DNA from: Planctomycetaceae bacterium
Lineage (GTDB): Bacteria; Planctomycetota; Planctomycetia; Planctomycetales; Planctomycetaceae
Direction of reading: 5' to 3'
DNA: 46,227 nucleotides
Assembly (NCBI GenBank): GCA_014762625.1
Contig: JABURQ010000060.1
Location: 1 to 46,227, forward strand
Shown here piece by piece: positions 24,997 to 33,291 of this stretch. The stretch's first letter is position 1, and each line of letters starts with the position of its first letter. A model generated the notes under the pieces. That model worked only from the letters and a program-made list of their open reading frames with translations, ran no database searches and was not told the DNA's origin. Both the position numbers and the translations under genes were made by a program.

Positions 24997-26013
24997 ATGA
25001 CGATCGAATTCAACTGTCACAATTGTGGGAAGCCTCTCCAGACTCCGGAGGACAAAGCCGGCAAAACGGGGAAATGTCCCGATTGCGGCGAACCGGTGAC
25101 CGTTCCTGGAACCACGTTCGCTTCACCTCCGGTCAATCCGTTTGAAATCGAAGCCGAGCCCTCTCCCTTCGCCTCTCCTCCGCACAATGCAAACGAATTG
25201 TGCCCGATGTGCGGAGCGAGTATATCGCCCCAGGCCGTTCACTGTCCTGAATGTGGAGAACAGCTCTCAAGTCCCCATCCGGAATCGAGCGAGCCGACTC
25301 AATTCTCCTCGGGACATCGCATCTCGGTCAGCGACGTCATTTCGGTCGCCTGGGCGCGATACGAGCAACAACGGGGGGTTACGATTGCTGCGGTGATGAT
25401 CAGCTTTCTCATCAGCGGAGCAGGGGGGGCGATTTCTTCGGCAGTGAAGGAGACGGATCCCGCGTTGGGAGGCCTCGTGAACATGGCTTCGACGCTGTTC
25501 AATCTCTGGATCGGACTGGGATTGTCACGACTCCTTCTGAACGTGGCTCGTGGTGAAACCGCCGAGTTGAGACTGCTGATGAGCGGAGGTACGTATTATG
25601 GTCGGGCTCTGCTTTCCACGATTGTTTTGCTGTTAGTGATGCTCGTAGTCTTTGGAGTCGTGGCATTGATCGTCGGACTCCTGGCCGCTGTGGTGGGCCC
25701 GGTCTCGCTGCTGGTGGTGCCGGTCCTGATCGTGCTCGCTCTGCGAATCGGACTGATGTTCTGCTGGTATCAGTATCTCCTGGTTGATGTCGATCCCCCT
25801 GGAATCTCCTGCCTGTCGCTATCCCGCGAGATTATGGGGGGAAATTACCTCTCGGTGGCGTTGATTGCTGTTTGCAGCGTTTTGATTGCGTCGGTGGGTT
25901 TGCTGTTGTTTCTTGTCGGATTCATTTTCACCGCCCCTCTTGCGGCATTGATGATGGCAGTCACCTACGATCACCTGACCGGTGGACATAAACCTTTTGC
26001 GGAGAGATACTAA
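24997..26013 (+). CDS. Membrane protein with two N-terminal zinc ribbons
   Basis: 338 residues. Two four-cysteine zinc-ribbon motifs: CHNC (7-10) with CPDC (about 27-30), and CPMC (about 68-71) with CPEC (about 87-90). From about residue 120 there are five or six hydrophobic segments (for example VTIAAVMISFLISGAGGAI and LLVMLVVFGVVALIVGLLAA), ending with LAALMMAVTYDHLTGGHKPF, a tail seen in DUF975-like or glycerophosphoryl-diester-type membrane domains. Zinc ribbons fused to membrane domains are common in planctomycetes. The ribbons would lie in the cytoplasm. No enzyme motif is visible, so the role is unknown. Confidence 0.75.
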   Translation: MTIEFNCHNCGKPLQTPEDKAGKTGKCPDCGEPVTVPGTTFASPPVNPFEIEAEPSPFASPPHNANELCPMCGASISPQAVHCPECGEQLSSPHPESSEPTQFSSGHRISVSDVISVAWARYEQQRGVTIAAVMISFLISGAGGAISSAVKETDPALGGLVNMASTLFNLWIGLGLSRLLLNVARGETAELRLLMSGGTYYGRALLSTIVLLLVMLVVFGVVALIVGLLAAVVGPVSLLVVPVLIVLALRIGLMFCWYQYLLVDVDPPGISCLSLSREIMGGNYLSVALIAVCSVLIASVGLLLFLVGFIFTAPLAALMMAVTYDHLTGGHKPFAERY

Positions 26014-26125
26014 AGTCTTTGCGTGATTTCCGGGATATCGTCTCGATCTTTACCCCTGGACGAGGATTTCGTACTCTACACGCTGCGATTTGAAACCAAC
26101 GCTGCTGAAAGGATGCAGGACCGCG

Positions 26126-27163
26126 ATGGTCAGGGAACCGGTCTTTCAATCAGATGACGACAACGACGGAGGTCCTCCGTTCGATGTCCCTACATCAGCC
26201 GGTTTTCCCCCTGATGACGCGCGCCACGATGAGGAACTCCGTCCTCAGCGTCTCGATGATGTCGTCGGACAGCGAAGAGTCGTCGAACGACTGCGGATCA
26301 TCCTCGACGCCACCATCAAGCGCGATGAACCGCTGTCACATCTGCTGCTCGATGGGCCTCCCGGACTCGGCAAGACGACACTCGCTACTGTCCTGCCGAA
26401 AGAACTCGGTGTCGAGTTGCAAATCACCTCCGGCCCCTCGCTCAGCGCTCCCAAGGACTTACTCCCGTACCTGACGAATGCGTCCGAACGATCCGTCCTG
26501 TTTATCGACGAAATCCACCGCATGCCGGCGTCGGTCGAAGAATTTATCTACCCCGCGATGGAAGACTTTCGCGTTGATATCACTCTTGGCGAAGGCCTGA
26601 ACGCCCGCACGATCAACATGAAGCTCCAACCGTTCACCGTTATCGGGGCCACCACTCGTAGCGGCATGCTGACTGCTCCGCTCCGAGACCGGTTCGTCAA
26701 TCGGGAACATCTCGAGTTTTACGAGCACGAAGAGTTGATGGAAATCCTCACCCGGAATGCAGACAAGCTGAAAACAGAACTCTCGCAGGAAGCTGCCGCC
26801 GAATTGGCACGCCGCAGCCGGGGGACTCCCCGCAAAGCGAATAACCTGCTGCGGTGGGCGCGAGACTACGCGACCAGTCGCGGCGACGGAAAGATCACTG
26901 ACAAACTGGCGGAAGAGGCGCTTGAGATGCGGGGCGTCGATATCCGCGGGCTGGAAGGTCAGGACCGGAAATATTTGACGGTGCTCTCCTCTGTCTTCAC
27001 CGGCGGCCCCGCCGGACTCAATGCAATCGCCCACACGATGAACATCCCGCCTGACACACTGGAAGATGAAGTCGAACCGTACCTTCTGCAGTGCGGCTTG
27101 ATTCAGCGGACGCCGCGCGGCCGCGTGTTGACCGACGATGGCTTGAAACACATCAGTGGGTAG
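26126..27163 (+). CDS. ruvB: Holliday junction branch migration ATPase RuvB
   Basis: A 345-residue AAA+ motor that drives branch migration with RuvA at Holliday junctions. Walker [10 protein letters not shown] at 77-85, Walker B DEIH at 128-131, sensor region [17 protein letters not shown] containing the arginine finger, and the C-terminal winged-helix domain ([24 protein letters not shown]). The N-terminal 35 residues are an acidic extension ([12 protein letters not shown]) before the canonical [13 protein letters not shown]. The ATG at 26126 has AGGA six bases upstream; a TTG extension to 26090 is less likely. ruvA and ruvC are not adjacent. The stop is TAG. Confidence 0.96.
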   Translation: MVREPVFQSDDDNDGGPPFDVPTSAGFPPDDARHDEELRPQRLDDVVGQRRVVERLRIILDATIKRDEPLSHLLLDGPPGLGKTTLATVLPKELGVELQITSGPSLSAPKDLLPYLTNASERSVLFIDEIHRMPASVEEFIYPAMEDFRVDITLGEGLNARTINMKLQPFTVIGATTRSGMLTAPLRDRFVNREHLEFYEHEELMEILTRNADKLKTELSQEAAAELARRSRGTPRKANNLLRWARDYATSRGDGKITDKLAEEALEMRGVDIRGLEGQDRKYLTVLSSVFTGGPAGLNAIAHTMNIPPDTLEDEVEPYLLQCGLIQRTPRGRVLTDDGLKHISG

Positions 27164-27254
27164 GTTTCCGAGAAAGAGTGGAAGCGGAAACGTAGACGTA
27201 GTAAAATGAAATACTTGACCCACCGATGCCTCTTCCATCAGGAAGGAACACGAC

Positions 27255-27569
27255 ATGTCCGCGAAGACAGAGTATCCGCACTTGACAATCGAACCCGACC
27301 GGACGATCCGCATCGGGCAGACGCGGTACAAAGTGCTCCATTTGGCCGCCGAACATTATCAGCACGGATGGACGGCGGAAGAATTGCTGCGTCAGCATCC
27401 GGACTTGCGTCCAGAAGAAGTATACGCCGCACTCACCTATTTTTACGATCATCGCGACGAGCTGATTTCGGAGTTGAAAGAAACACTGAAGGAAGCCGAA
27501 TCCTTGCGTACCACCCAACCGCTCACTCGTGACGAGTTACTGACGCGACGGGCGGATGCCGGGAGATGA
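27255..27569 (+). CDS. DUF433-family antitoxin-like protein
   Basis: A 104-residue protein of the DUF433 type, a small winged-helix DNA-binding family often paired with DUF5615 nucleases. The N-terminal part (HLTIEPDRTIRIGQTRYKVLHLA) and the helix-turn-helix region TAEELLRQHPDLRPEEVYAALTYFYDH are characteristic. A ribosome site (AGGAAGG) lies 8 bases upstream. It ends one base before the start of the putative toxin gene, so the two are coupled. By family habit it neutralises the partner and represses the operon; this is inferred. Confidence 0.8.
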   Translation: MSAKTEYPHLTIEPDRTIRIGQTRYKVLHLAAEHYQHGWTAEELLRQHPDLRPEEVYAALTYFYDHRDELISELKETLKEAESLRTTQPLTRDELLTRRADAGR

Positions 27570-27570
27570 C

Positions 27571-27921
27571 ATGGCGCTCGGTTTTTACATGGACGTACAC
27601 GTTCCCTCAGCCATCACAGAGGGGCTCCGTCGTCGGGGGATCGACATCCTCACGTCGCAGGAAGACGGAATGCGTGAAGTTGACGACGAAGTGCTGCTCA
27701 GCCGGGCGAACGAACTGGAACGAATTCTTTTCACACAGGACAACGATCTGCTTCAAATTGCTGCGACTTGCCAGCAAGACAATCGTGAATTTTACGGCCT
27801 TGTCTTCACACATCAACTCGGTCCGGGTATTGGCAGTGTCATCGAAGATCTCGAACTGATTGCTCAATGTGCCGAAGCGAGCGAACTCCGCAATCAAGTG
27901 TGGTATTTGCCATTGGATTGA
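27571..27921 (+). CDS. DUF5615 PIN-like toxin/nuclease
   Basis: A 116-residue protein of the DUF5615 (Mut7-C/VapC-like PIN) family. Acidic residues expected to bind metal are Asp8 (MDVHVP), Asp38-Asp39 (EVDDEVL) and Asp57/Asp59 (TQDNDL). PIN-fold proteins of this kind usually cut RNA. The start at 27571 has GGGAG six bases upstream; an earlier in-frame ATG at 27556 overlaps the antitoxin. It is the second gene of the DUF433/DUF5615 pair. The first position reads MDVHVP, while many members have DENVP, a small deviation. Confidence 0.8.
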   Translation: MALGFYMDVHVPSAITEGLRRRGIDILTSQEDGMREVDDEVLLSRANELERILFTQDNDLLQIAATCQQDNREFYGLVFTHQLGPGIGSVIEDLELIAQCAEASELRNQVWYLPLD

Positions 27922-27970
27922 AGCATATTATCGGTGGGTGATAGAGAACCACTGATGTGAACTCCAATCG

Positions 27971-28513
27971 TTAATCAACCGAATTTCCGACAAAAATCCA
28001 GCCGATGTCCTTTGAGCGATCGTCGGAGTAAATCTTGAAACAAACACTTTCCGCTCTTCCCAGTTGTTCATTCAAGAGATCAATTGCTTCCTCAGCTTCT
28101 TTTTGAGTTGGCTTTTCGTGCCCTACCCACTCCAGCAACTGGCTGTTGGTCATTTGACCGGTCACATGCTCTCCTAAGCGGAATGAGACATTTTCAACAT
28201 CGAGCACAGTCCCACTGTATTCACCGGAGGCGCTGTGGATTTTTCGAAAGAAGTTAAGTTGATCGAGCGTTGCTTTAGGAATGCCATCAGCCGCTAATGA
28301 TTCCAGGATTTCGAGTTCATCGCGATAGCAATCGAGCAGTCCATATTCGTCATCGATTGCGGTGTGTTCAACAGCTTTCCGGACCGACTCTAGACGAGTT
28401 TGAAGCAAATGGTGCAGATCATATTCAGCCAGGTATTTCGACTGAATCTCCTGAAGAGCATCTTGCGGGGATTCATGCGATCCACTGACGTAACTCCAGA
28501 GTTGTGCGCCCAT
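27971..28513 (-). CDS. Unrecognised 180-residue protein
   Basis: An open frame from ATG at 28513 (MGAQLWSYVSGSHESPQDAL). It is acidic and mostly helical up to about residue 115, and ends in a short beta-rich segment (VCFKIYSDDRSKDIGWIFVG). No signal peptide, membrane segment or known motif is seen. Base composition is somewhat lower in GC than the flanking housekeeping genes. The gene is convergent with the toxin-antitoxin pair. I do not recognise the family; coding is supported by the long frame on a strand without a competing gene. Confidence 0.6.
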   Translation of the reverse strand: MGAQLWSYVSGSHESPQDALQEIQSKYLAEYDLHHLLQTRLESVRKAVEHTAIDDEYGLLDCYRDELEILESLAADGIPKATLDQLNFFRKIHSASGEYSGTVLDVENVSFRLGEHVTGQMTNSQLLEWVGHEKPTQKEAEEAIDLLNEQLGRAESVCFKIYSDDRSKDIGWIFVGNSVD

Positions 28514-28564
28514 CAATGTTCCTGTTCTGGAATGACCGACCTTCCAACATCGCCGTATTGAACC

Positions 28565-28600
28565 AAAAAAACCGGGAACGCTCTTTCACGCTCCCGGTTT
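28565..28600 (-). terminator. Rho-independent terminator after tpx
   Basis: A 9-bp inverted repeat (28569-28577 with 28592-28600) and a 14-base loop; on the minus strand it is followed by a run of T. It lies about 45 bp beyond the tpx stop and would end that transcript. Confidence 0.85.
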
Positions 28601-28607
28601 CATAAGT

Positions 28608-28633
28608 TCTAGTTGCTAATTGCTAGTTTCTGG
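28608..28633. repeat. Degenerate short tandem repeat (TAGTTGC/TAGTTTC type)
   Basis: Imperfect copies of a 7-8 base unit (TAGTTGC, TAATTGC, TAGTTTC) lie between the terminator and the tpx stop. A related-looking fragment (TCTAGTGACCAGTTTCT) occurs at 29335. The likeness is weak and only two places are seen. Confidence 0.35.
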
Positions 28634-28643
28634 TCGCTCAACT

Positions 28644-29162
28644 TCACGCACCGGCTGCCGCCAATGCCGCATCGTAATCCGGTTCGTTGGCGATTTCGGA
28701 GACGTACTCCACGTGCTTGAGCGTTCCGTCTCCGTCGATCACAAAGACGGCTCGCGCGAGGCAGCGATCCAAAGGACCGCCCTTGATTAGCACACCGTAC
28801 GATTCACCGAATCCCGTGCAGCGATGTCCGCTGAGGGTCGTGATGTTGTCGGCGCCCTCGGCTCCGCACCAGCGTTTCTGGCCGAACGGAAGGTCCATGC
28901 TGACGACGAGAACCTCGGTATCGACCAAAGAACTCGCTTTTTCGTTGAAGGTTTTGGTTTCAGTGTGACACGTGGAGGTGTCCAGCGACGGAACGGTCGC
29001 GATGATGCGGGTTTTTCCCGCGGAGGAAGCGAGATTTACGTCTTCCAGCCCTTGTGATTGCAGGGTGAAATCGGGAGCGGCGTCCCCAGCTTTGAGTTCC
29101 GGTCCCGCGAGATCGACGGGATTCCCTTTGAGAGTGACGGCGCCCGAACGGATATCTGCCAT
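28644..29162 (-). CDS. tpx: Thiol peroxidase (Tpx), atypical 2-Cys peroxiredoxin
   Basis: A 172-residue peroxiredoxin that reduces hydroperoxides with thioredoxin. The peroxidatic cysteine is Cys65 in PSLDTSTCHTET and the resolving cysteine is Cys99 in KRWCGAEG, the Tpx arrangement. The C-terminal block ARAVFVIDGDGTLKHVEYVSEI fits the family. The start at 29162 (MADIRSGAVTLKGNPV) has CAGGAGA upstream and matches Tpx length; the frame extending to 29312 is rejected. Single-gene unit with its own terminator, divergent from mnmG. Confidence 0.95.
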   Translation of the reverse strand: MADIRSGAVTLKGNPVDLAGPELKAGDAAPDFTLQSQGLEDVNLASSAGKTRIIATVPSLDTSTCHTETKTFNEKASSLVDTEVLVVSMDLPFGQKRWCGAEGADNITTLSGHRCTGFGESYGVLIKGGPLDRCLARAVFVIDGDGTLKHVEYVSEIANEPDYDAALAAAGA

Positions 29163-29356
29163 GATGTGTCTCCTGATGAATAAGTGATGTCGTCTGTACT
29201 CTTCAGGATTGTCAGTATCGGTGGTTTGGAACGGATTTCCAAGTCTGGAAACGTCTCCGATTCCAGATTCCACACGACCGCTGGAGTGGACAACTTTGAA
29301 TAAGCCCTCCAAAATGGATGTCTCGTTTCATATGTCTAGTGACCAGTTTCTATCTC

Positions 29357-31189
29357 ATGCCCACATCAACCTACCAATACGACGTCATCGTCATCGGAGC
29401 CGGACACGCTGGAACCGAAGCCGCTTCTGCCGCTGCGCGACTCGGTGCGAAAACCGCGCTGTTGACGATGAATTGCGACACCATCGGGCAGATGAGTTGC
29501 AACCCCGCGATCGGCGGCGTCGCCAAGGGGCAGATCGTCCGCGAGATCGACGCGCTCGGCGGTTTGATGGGTCGCGTCATCGACGAAACCGGTATTCAGT
29601 TTCGCATGCTCAATATCACCAAAGGGCCGGCGATGCATTCGCCCCGCGCCCAGGCGGATAAAAAAGCGTATCAGTTTCTGGTCAAACAGATCATCGAGGA
29701 ACACGAGAACCTGACCGTCAAACAGGAAATGGTCGAGCAACTGTTGGTCGAAGAGGGGAGGGCGGTCGGCGTCCGCGTTCGGGGAGATGCCGAATACCGT
29801 GCTCAGGCAGTTGTGCTGACAACGGGCACCTTCCTCAAAGCGATTATGCATACGGGAGAATCGAAAGCCTCCGGCGGACGAGCCGGGGAAGGTACGACGG
29901 GGACGATTTCCGATTCGCTCCATCAACTCGGATTCGAACTGGAACGCTTCAAGACCGGCACCCCCGCGCGACTCAACGGTCGCACGATTGATTTCTCGCA
30001 ACTGAGCGAGCAACCGGGCGATGACAATCCCCAGCCGTTTTCGTATCTGACAGACAAGATCACGCAGTCCCAGATTTCGTGCTGGTTGACCGATACGAAC
30101 GAAAAGGTCCACGACCTGATTCGCGAGAATCTTCACCGGGCACCGATGTATTCCGGGCAGATCGATTCCCGTGGTCCACGATATTGTCCTTCCATCGAAG
30201 ACAAGGTGGTCCGCTTCGCCGAGCGAAACAGCCACCACATTTTCCTCGAACCCGAGGGATACAACACGCAGGAAATTTACTGTAACGGCATCTCCACCAG
30301 CCTGCCGCGCGACGTCCAGGACGCGATGATCAAACTGGTTCCCGGCCTGGAGAAGGCGGAGATCATGCGGTACGGCTACGCGGTCGAATACGATTTCGCA
30401 CCGCCGACGCAACTGCATGCGACTCTGGAGACCAAAAAAATCTCCGGACTCTATTTCGCGGGTCAGATCAACGGCACCACCGGTTACGAAGAAGCAGGGG
30501 GGCAAGGGCTCCTCGCCGGCGCGAACGCGGCTCTCAAAATTGCCGGTAAAGAACCACTGATCCTCGATCGCAACGACGCCTATCTCGGCGTATTGATCGA
30601 CGATCTGGTAACCAAAGGGGTCGATGAGCCGTATCGCATGTTTACCTCGCGAGCCGAATATCGTCTGTTGCTTCGTCAGGACAACGCGGATCGCCGATTG
30701 ACTCCCATCGCGGATACCTGCGGCCTGATCTCAGACAAACGACGACAGAATCTCGCCCGTCACGAAGCCGACATCTCTCGCGCGACGAAGTTCCTTAATG
30801 AAACACGTCACGAGGGGACTCTCCTGGCAGATTGGTTGAAACGTCCCGAAATCGACTGGGACGCGGTGTGTGAATTTGCCCCGGAACTCGCTGCTCTCGA
30901 TATCTCACCGCGAGCCGCCGAACAAACCGTCGTCGAGATCAAATACGCCGGTTACATCGCCCGACAGCACACTGAAATTGAGAAGCAACAAAAAGCGCAA
31001 TCTCTGAAAATTCCCGACTGGTTCGACTACGGCCAACTGACGCAACTGCGAAAAGAAGCACAGGAAAAACTGAGTCGAATCAAGCCTCGCGACATCGCCC
31101 AGGCGGGACGCATCAGCGGCATCACGCCCGCCGACCTGGCGATCGTCACGCTGCACATTCAAAACCCAGGGAAGCTGTCGAAGTCGTGA
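29357..31189 (+). CDS. mnmG: tRNA uridine-5-carboxymethylaminomethyl modification enzyme MnmG
   Basis: A 610-residue FAD-dependent enzyme that, with MnmE, adds the carboxymethylaminomethyl group to U34 of certain tRNAs. FAD-binding GAGHAG at 14-19 (VIGAGHAGTEAA), the block MSCNPAIGGVAKGQIVREIDALGG (about residues 46-69), the GTFLKAIMHTGE region and GQINGTTGYEEAGGQGLLAG (about 375-394) are family signatures. The C-terminal helical domain, which contacts MnmE and tRNA, is present and the length is normal. The start at 29357 (MPTSTYQYDVIVIG) is preferred to the upstream TTG or ATG options. rsmG and mnmE, frequent neighbours elsewhere, are not here. Confidence 0.96.
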   Translation: MPTSTYQYDVIVIGAGHAGTEAASAAARLGAKTALLTMNCDTIGQMSCNPAIGGVAKGQIVREIDALGGLMGRVIDETGIQFRMLNITKGPAMHSPRAQADKKAYQFLVKQIIEEHENLTVKQEMVEQLLVEEGRAVGVRVRGDAEYRAQAVVLTTGTFLKAIMHTGESKASGGRAGEGTTGTISDSLHQLGFELERFKTGTPARLNGRTIDFSQLSEQPGDDNPQPFSYLTDKITQSQISCWLTDTNEKVHDLIRENLHRAPMYSGQIDSRGPRYCPSIEDKVVRFAERNSHHIFLEPEGYNTQEIYCNGISTSLPRDVQDAMIKLVPGLEKAEIMRYGYAVEYDFAPPTQLHATLETKKISGLYFAGQINGTTGYEEAGGQGLLAGANAALKIAGKEPLILDRNDAYLGVLIDDLVTKGVDEPYRMFTSRAEYRLLLRQDNADRRLTPIADTCGLISDKRRQNLARHEADISRATKFLNETRHEGTLLADWLKRPEIDWDAVCEFAPELAALDISPRAAEQTVVEIKYAGYIARQHTEIEKQQKAQSLKIPDWFDYGQLTQLRKEAQEKLSRIKPRDIAQAGRISGITPADLAIVTLHIQNPGKLSKS

Positions 31190-31238
31190 TAGACAAGCCT
31201 ATTGTTACTGAATCATTATCACCTTGAGGCAGTTCTCA

Positions 31239-32084
31239 ATGCCGACACCATCAGATTCAGACGAAGTGTCCCGCACATGTCACTATTTTGTGGATGAAGC
31301 TGGAGATGGAACTCTTTTCAACAAAAAGAAAAAGACAATTGTTGGTGAAGAAGGATGCTCAAACTATTTTATCTTGGGAACATTAGAAGTCATCCACCCT
31401 GATGTTCTTCATTCTGAACTCGATTCTTTGCGACAGGAATTGTTGTCTGACCCAACCATCAATACTATTCCCTCCATGCAACCAGAACGGAAGAAGACGG
31501 CTATCCAATTTCATGCAAAAGATGATTGCCCTGAAGTCAGAAGGGAAGTGTTCAAATTACTCCTCAAGCATGACATGCGGTTTTTTGCGGTCATCCGTAA
31601 TAAGCACGTGATCGTGGATAAAGTCAAAGCTCACAACGCGAAGCATATCACTTATCGATACAACCCAAATCAACTTTATGACAGATGCATTTCTCGCCTA
31701 TTTCGAGATCGCCTGCATAAAGAAGAGAGCTACATTATCAGATTTTCCAAGCGTGGGAGAAAAGATAGAACCGAATCTCTTGAGATAGCCCTTGATCAAT
31801 CAAAAAGAAACTTTCGGGCCAAATGGAATCGAGACGCCAACAAACCCATTGAAATCAATCCGTCTATCCCACAAGAACACGGTGGTCTACAAGCAGTTGA
31901 CTACTTTCTTTGGGCACTTCAAAGACTTTATGAGAGGCATGAAGAACGTTATTGGAACTTCGTGCAGTCGAAAGTGAGTCTCGTACATGATGTTGATGAC
32001 ACGAGAGAAAGAGACTACGGAGTCTACTACAGCAAGGAGAATCCATTGACTCTTCAAGAGATAAAAAAGAAGCCGGGAATATAA
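31239..32084 (+). CDS. DUF3800 domain-containing protein
   Basis: 281 residues with the DUF3800 pattern: N-terminal YFVDEAGDG (Asp19, Glu20, Asp23) and a late GLQAVDYFLWALQRLYE (Asp near residue 223). These acidic residues resemble an RNase-H-like active site. The function is not established; members often turn up in mobile or defence-related places. Codon use is clearly more AT-rich than neighbours, with frequent AAA, ATT and CAA codons, which suggests recent acquisition. The ATG at 31239 is preceded by GAGG; a TTG at 31224 is possible. It is 50 bp after mnmG, and the next 228 bp are likewise AT-rich without a convincing gene. Confidence 0.78.
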   Translation: MPTPSDSDEVSRTCHYFVDEAGDGTLFNKKKKTIVGEEGCSNYFILGTLEVIHPDVLHSELDSLRQELLSDPTINTIPSMQPERKKTAIQFHAKDDCPEVRREVFKLLLKHDMRFFAVIRNKHVIVDKVKAHNAKHITYRYNPNQLYDRCISRLFRDRLHKEESYIIRFSKRGRKDRTESLEIALDQSKRNFRAKWNRDANKPIEINPSIPQEHGGLQAVDYFLWALQRLYERHEERYWNFVQSKVSLVHDVDDTRERDYGVYYSKENPLTLQEIKKKPGI

Positions 32085-32312
32085 GGACCTGTTGCCAGAT
32101 CACACGGCATGAAGCCGAATTTCGTTCCCGACTCTATGATTAAGTATAGCTGGTTTTGTAATCCTATCAACAGAAAATCCTGCGCCCGATCACAAGAGAT
32201 GGACGAATTGAAACTCCTGCTCATTTTTGCTTCGAAATACGAATTCGAAGACAAGCTGTTAGAGGCTCAGGTTCTTCACCTTGCCATGCTTCCCGAACAG
32301 AATCAATGTCGA

Positions 32313-33143
32313 TTATTCCGGTGACTTTTCAAATTCCACTCGTTTGAACTGAATCGCGTTGAGCATCGAGAGCGTGCTGCCGTCACGTTTGCTCGTAATC
32401 GTCACCGGCTTACCGGCTTCCACCGCAACCGTGTATTTGACGTATTGGACGCCTTCCTGTAGATCGTGACTTTTGTAGCGCATCGTGCCGTCATTCACGG
32501 TATTACGTCCCGAATACTTCGTCCCCGCTGACTTGATGACAATCTTCGCATTTTGATCGGGAGCGTCGCCGTGAGCGAAGACATAGACCTCATACAGTCC
32601 TGCCGCCAGATGCTGGAATCGCACCGAAAGATCGACGCAACGGCAATTGTGATAAAGGTAGGCGTGATAGACGCCCGCGTGCCCCGCGATCCCCCACTCG
32701 CCATCATTCTCACTCAGTTCCATCGTCACATCGGTTTCAGTTCCGTCAGCCAGTTTCAGGGCATCCTTACGACGTTCGCCAACGTCCACCAGAGTCCAGT
32801 AATCGTACGGACCACCGACAACGCCATCAAAGATCATGTTGCCGGGGTTGCGTCCGAAATTGATATTCAGGATTCGGTTGGCGGCAGCGGAATGCTTCCC
32901 TCGCGGTGCCGGATCATCGGGAGTCAGTCGAGGAACCAGGCTTCCTGCTGCAGGCGATCCAATTTCTGGTGAGGTGATGTTGCGCTGACCGACAATTTCC
33001 TGTCCCCGACGTGGCTCTACCGGGCCTTCATGAAGTGGGATCCTGCGTCCCTGGAGAACCTGAACCTTGTCTTCCGCAGAGCAGTATAGACCTAACCCGA
33101 ACACCATCATTGTCATCAACAGCGCAGATTTCGCACGCGGCAT
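32313..33143 (-). CDS. Secreted protein with a probable carbohydrate-binding-like beta domain
   Basis: 276 residues with a signal peptide (MPRAKSALLMTMMVFGLGLYCSA). After a Pro/Arg-rich linker (about residues 30-85), the segment from ILNINFGRNPGNMIFDGV to the end looks like a single beta-sandwich, with LYEVYVFAHGD, YVKYTVAVEAGKPVTITS and a terminal LNAIQFKRVEF, a pattern common in malectin-like and galactose-binding-like domains of planctomycete secreted proteins. No catalytic motif is seen. It diverges from the neighbouring sulfatase gene and could be an envelope or sugar-binding protein. Domain naming is tentative. Confidence 0.6.
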   Translation of the reverse strand: MPRAKSALLMTMMVFGLGLYCSAEDKVQVLQGRRIPLHEGPVEPRRGQEIVGQRNITSPEIGSPAAGSLVPRLTPDDPAPRGKHSAAANRILNINFGRNPGNMIFDGVVGGPYDYWTLVDVGERRKDALKLADGTETDVTMELSENDGEWGIAGHAGVYHAYLYHNCRCVDLSVRFQHLAAGLYEVYVFAHGDAPDQNAKIVIKSAGTKYSGRNTVNDGTMRYKSHDLQEGVQYVKYTVAVEAGKPVTITSKRDGSTLSMLNAIQFKRVEFEKSPE

Positions 33144-33291
33144 GGTACTGTCTCCCAGACAGGTCGAAACGGATTGAAAAACCAGAATTGATTAGGTGAC
33201 GTCAGGAATCCCCGCTGGGTTCCCGGAAGATTGAGATTTTCAAAATCGGAGGCAATTTTCCACAGATTTTCCGTTATTCTGAAGGATCCAG

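Noticed and set aside
29366-30505. Minus-strand open frame of 379 codons opposite mnmG
   Set aside because: It is a shadow of a strongly conserved gene; no domain or start signal.
32109-32324. Small plus-strand frame of 71 codons after the DUF3800 gene
   Set aside because: No ribosome site, no recognisable family, and it runs into the convergent gene's 3' end.
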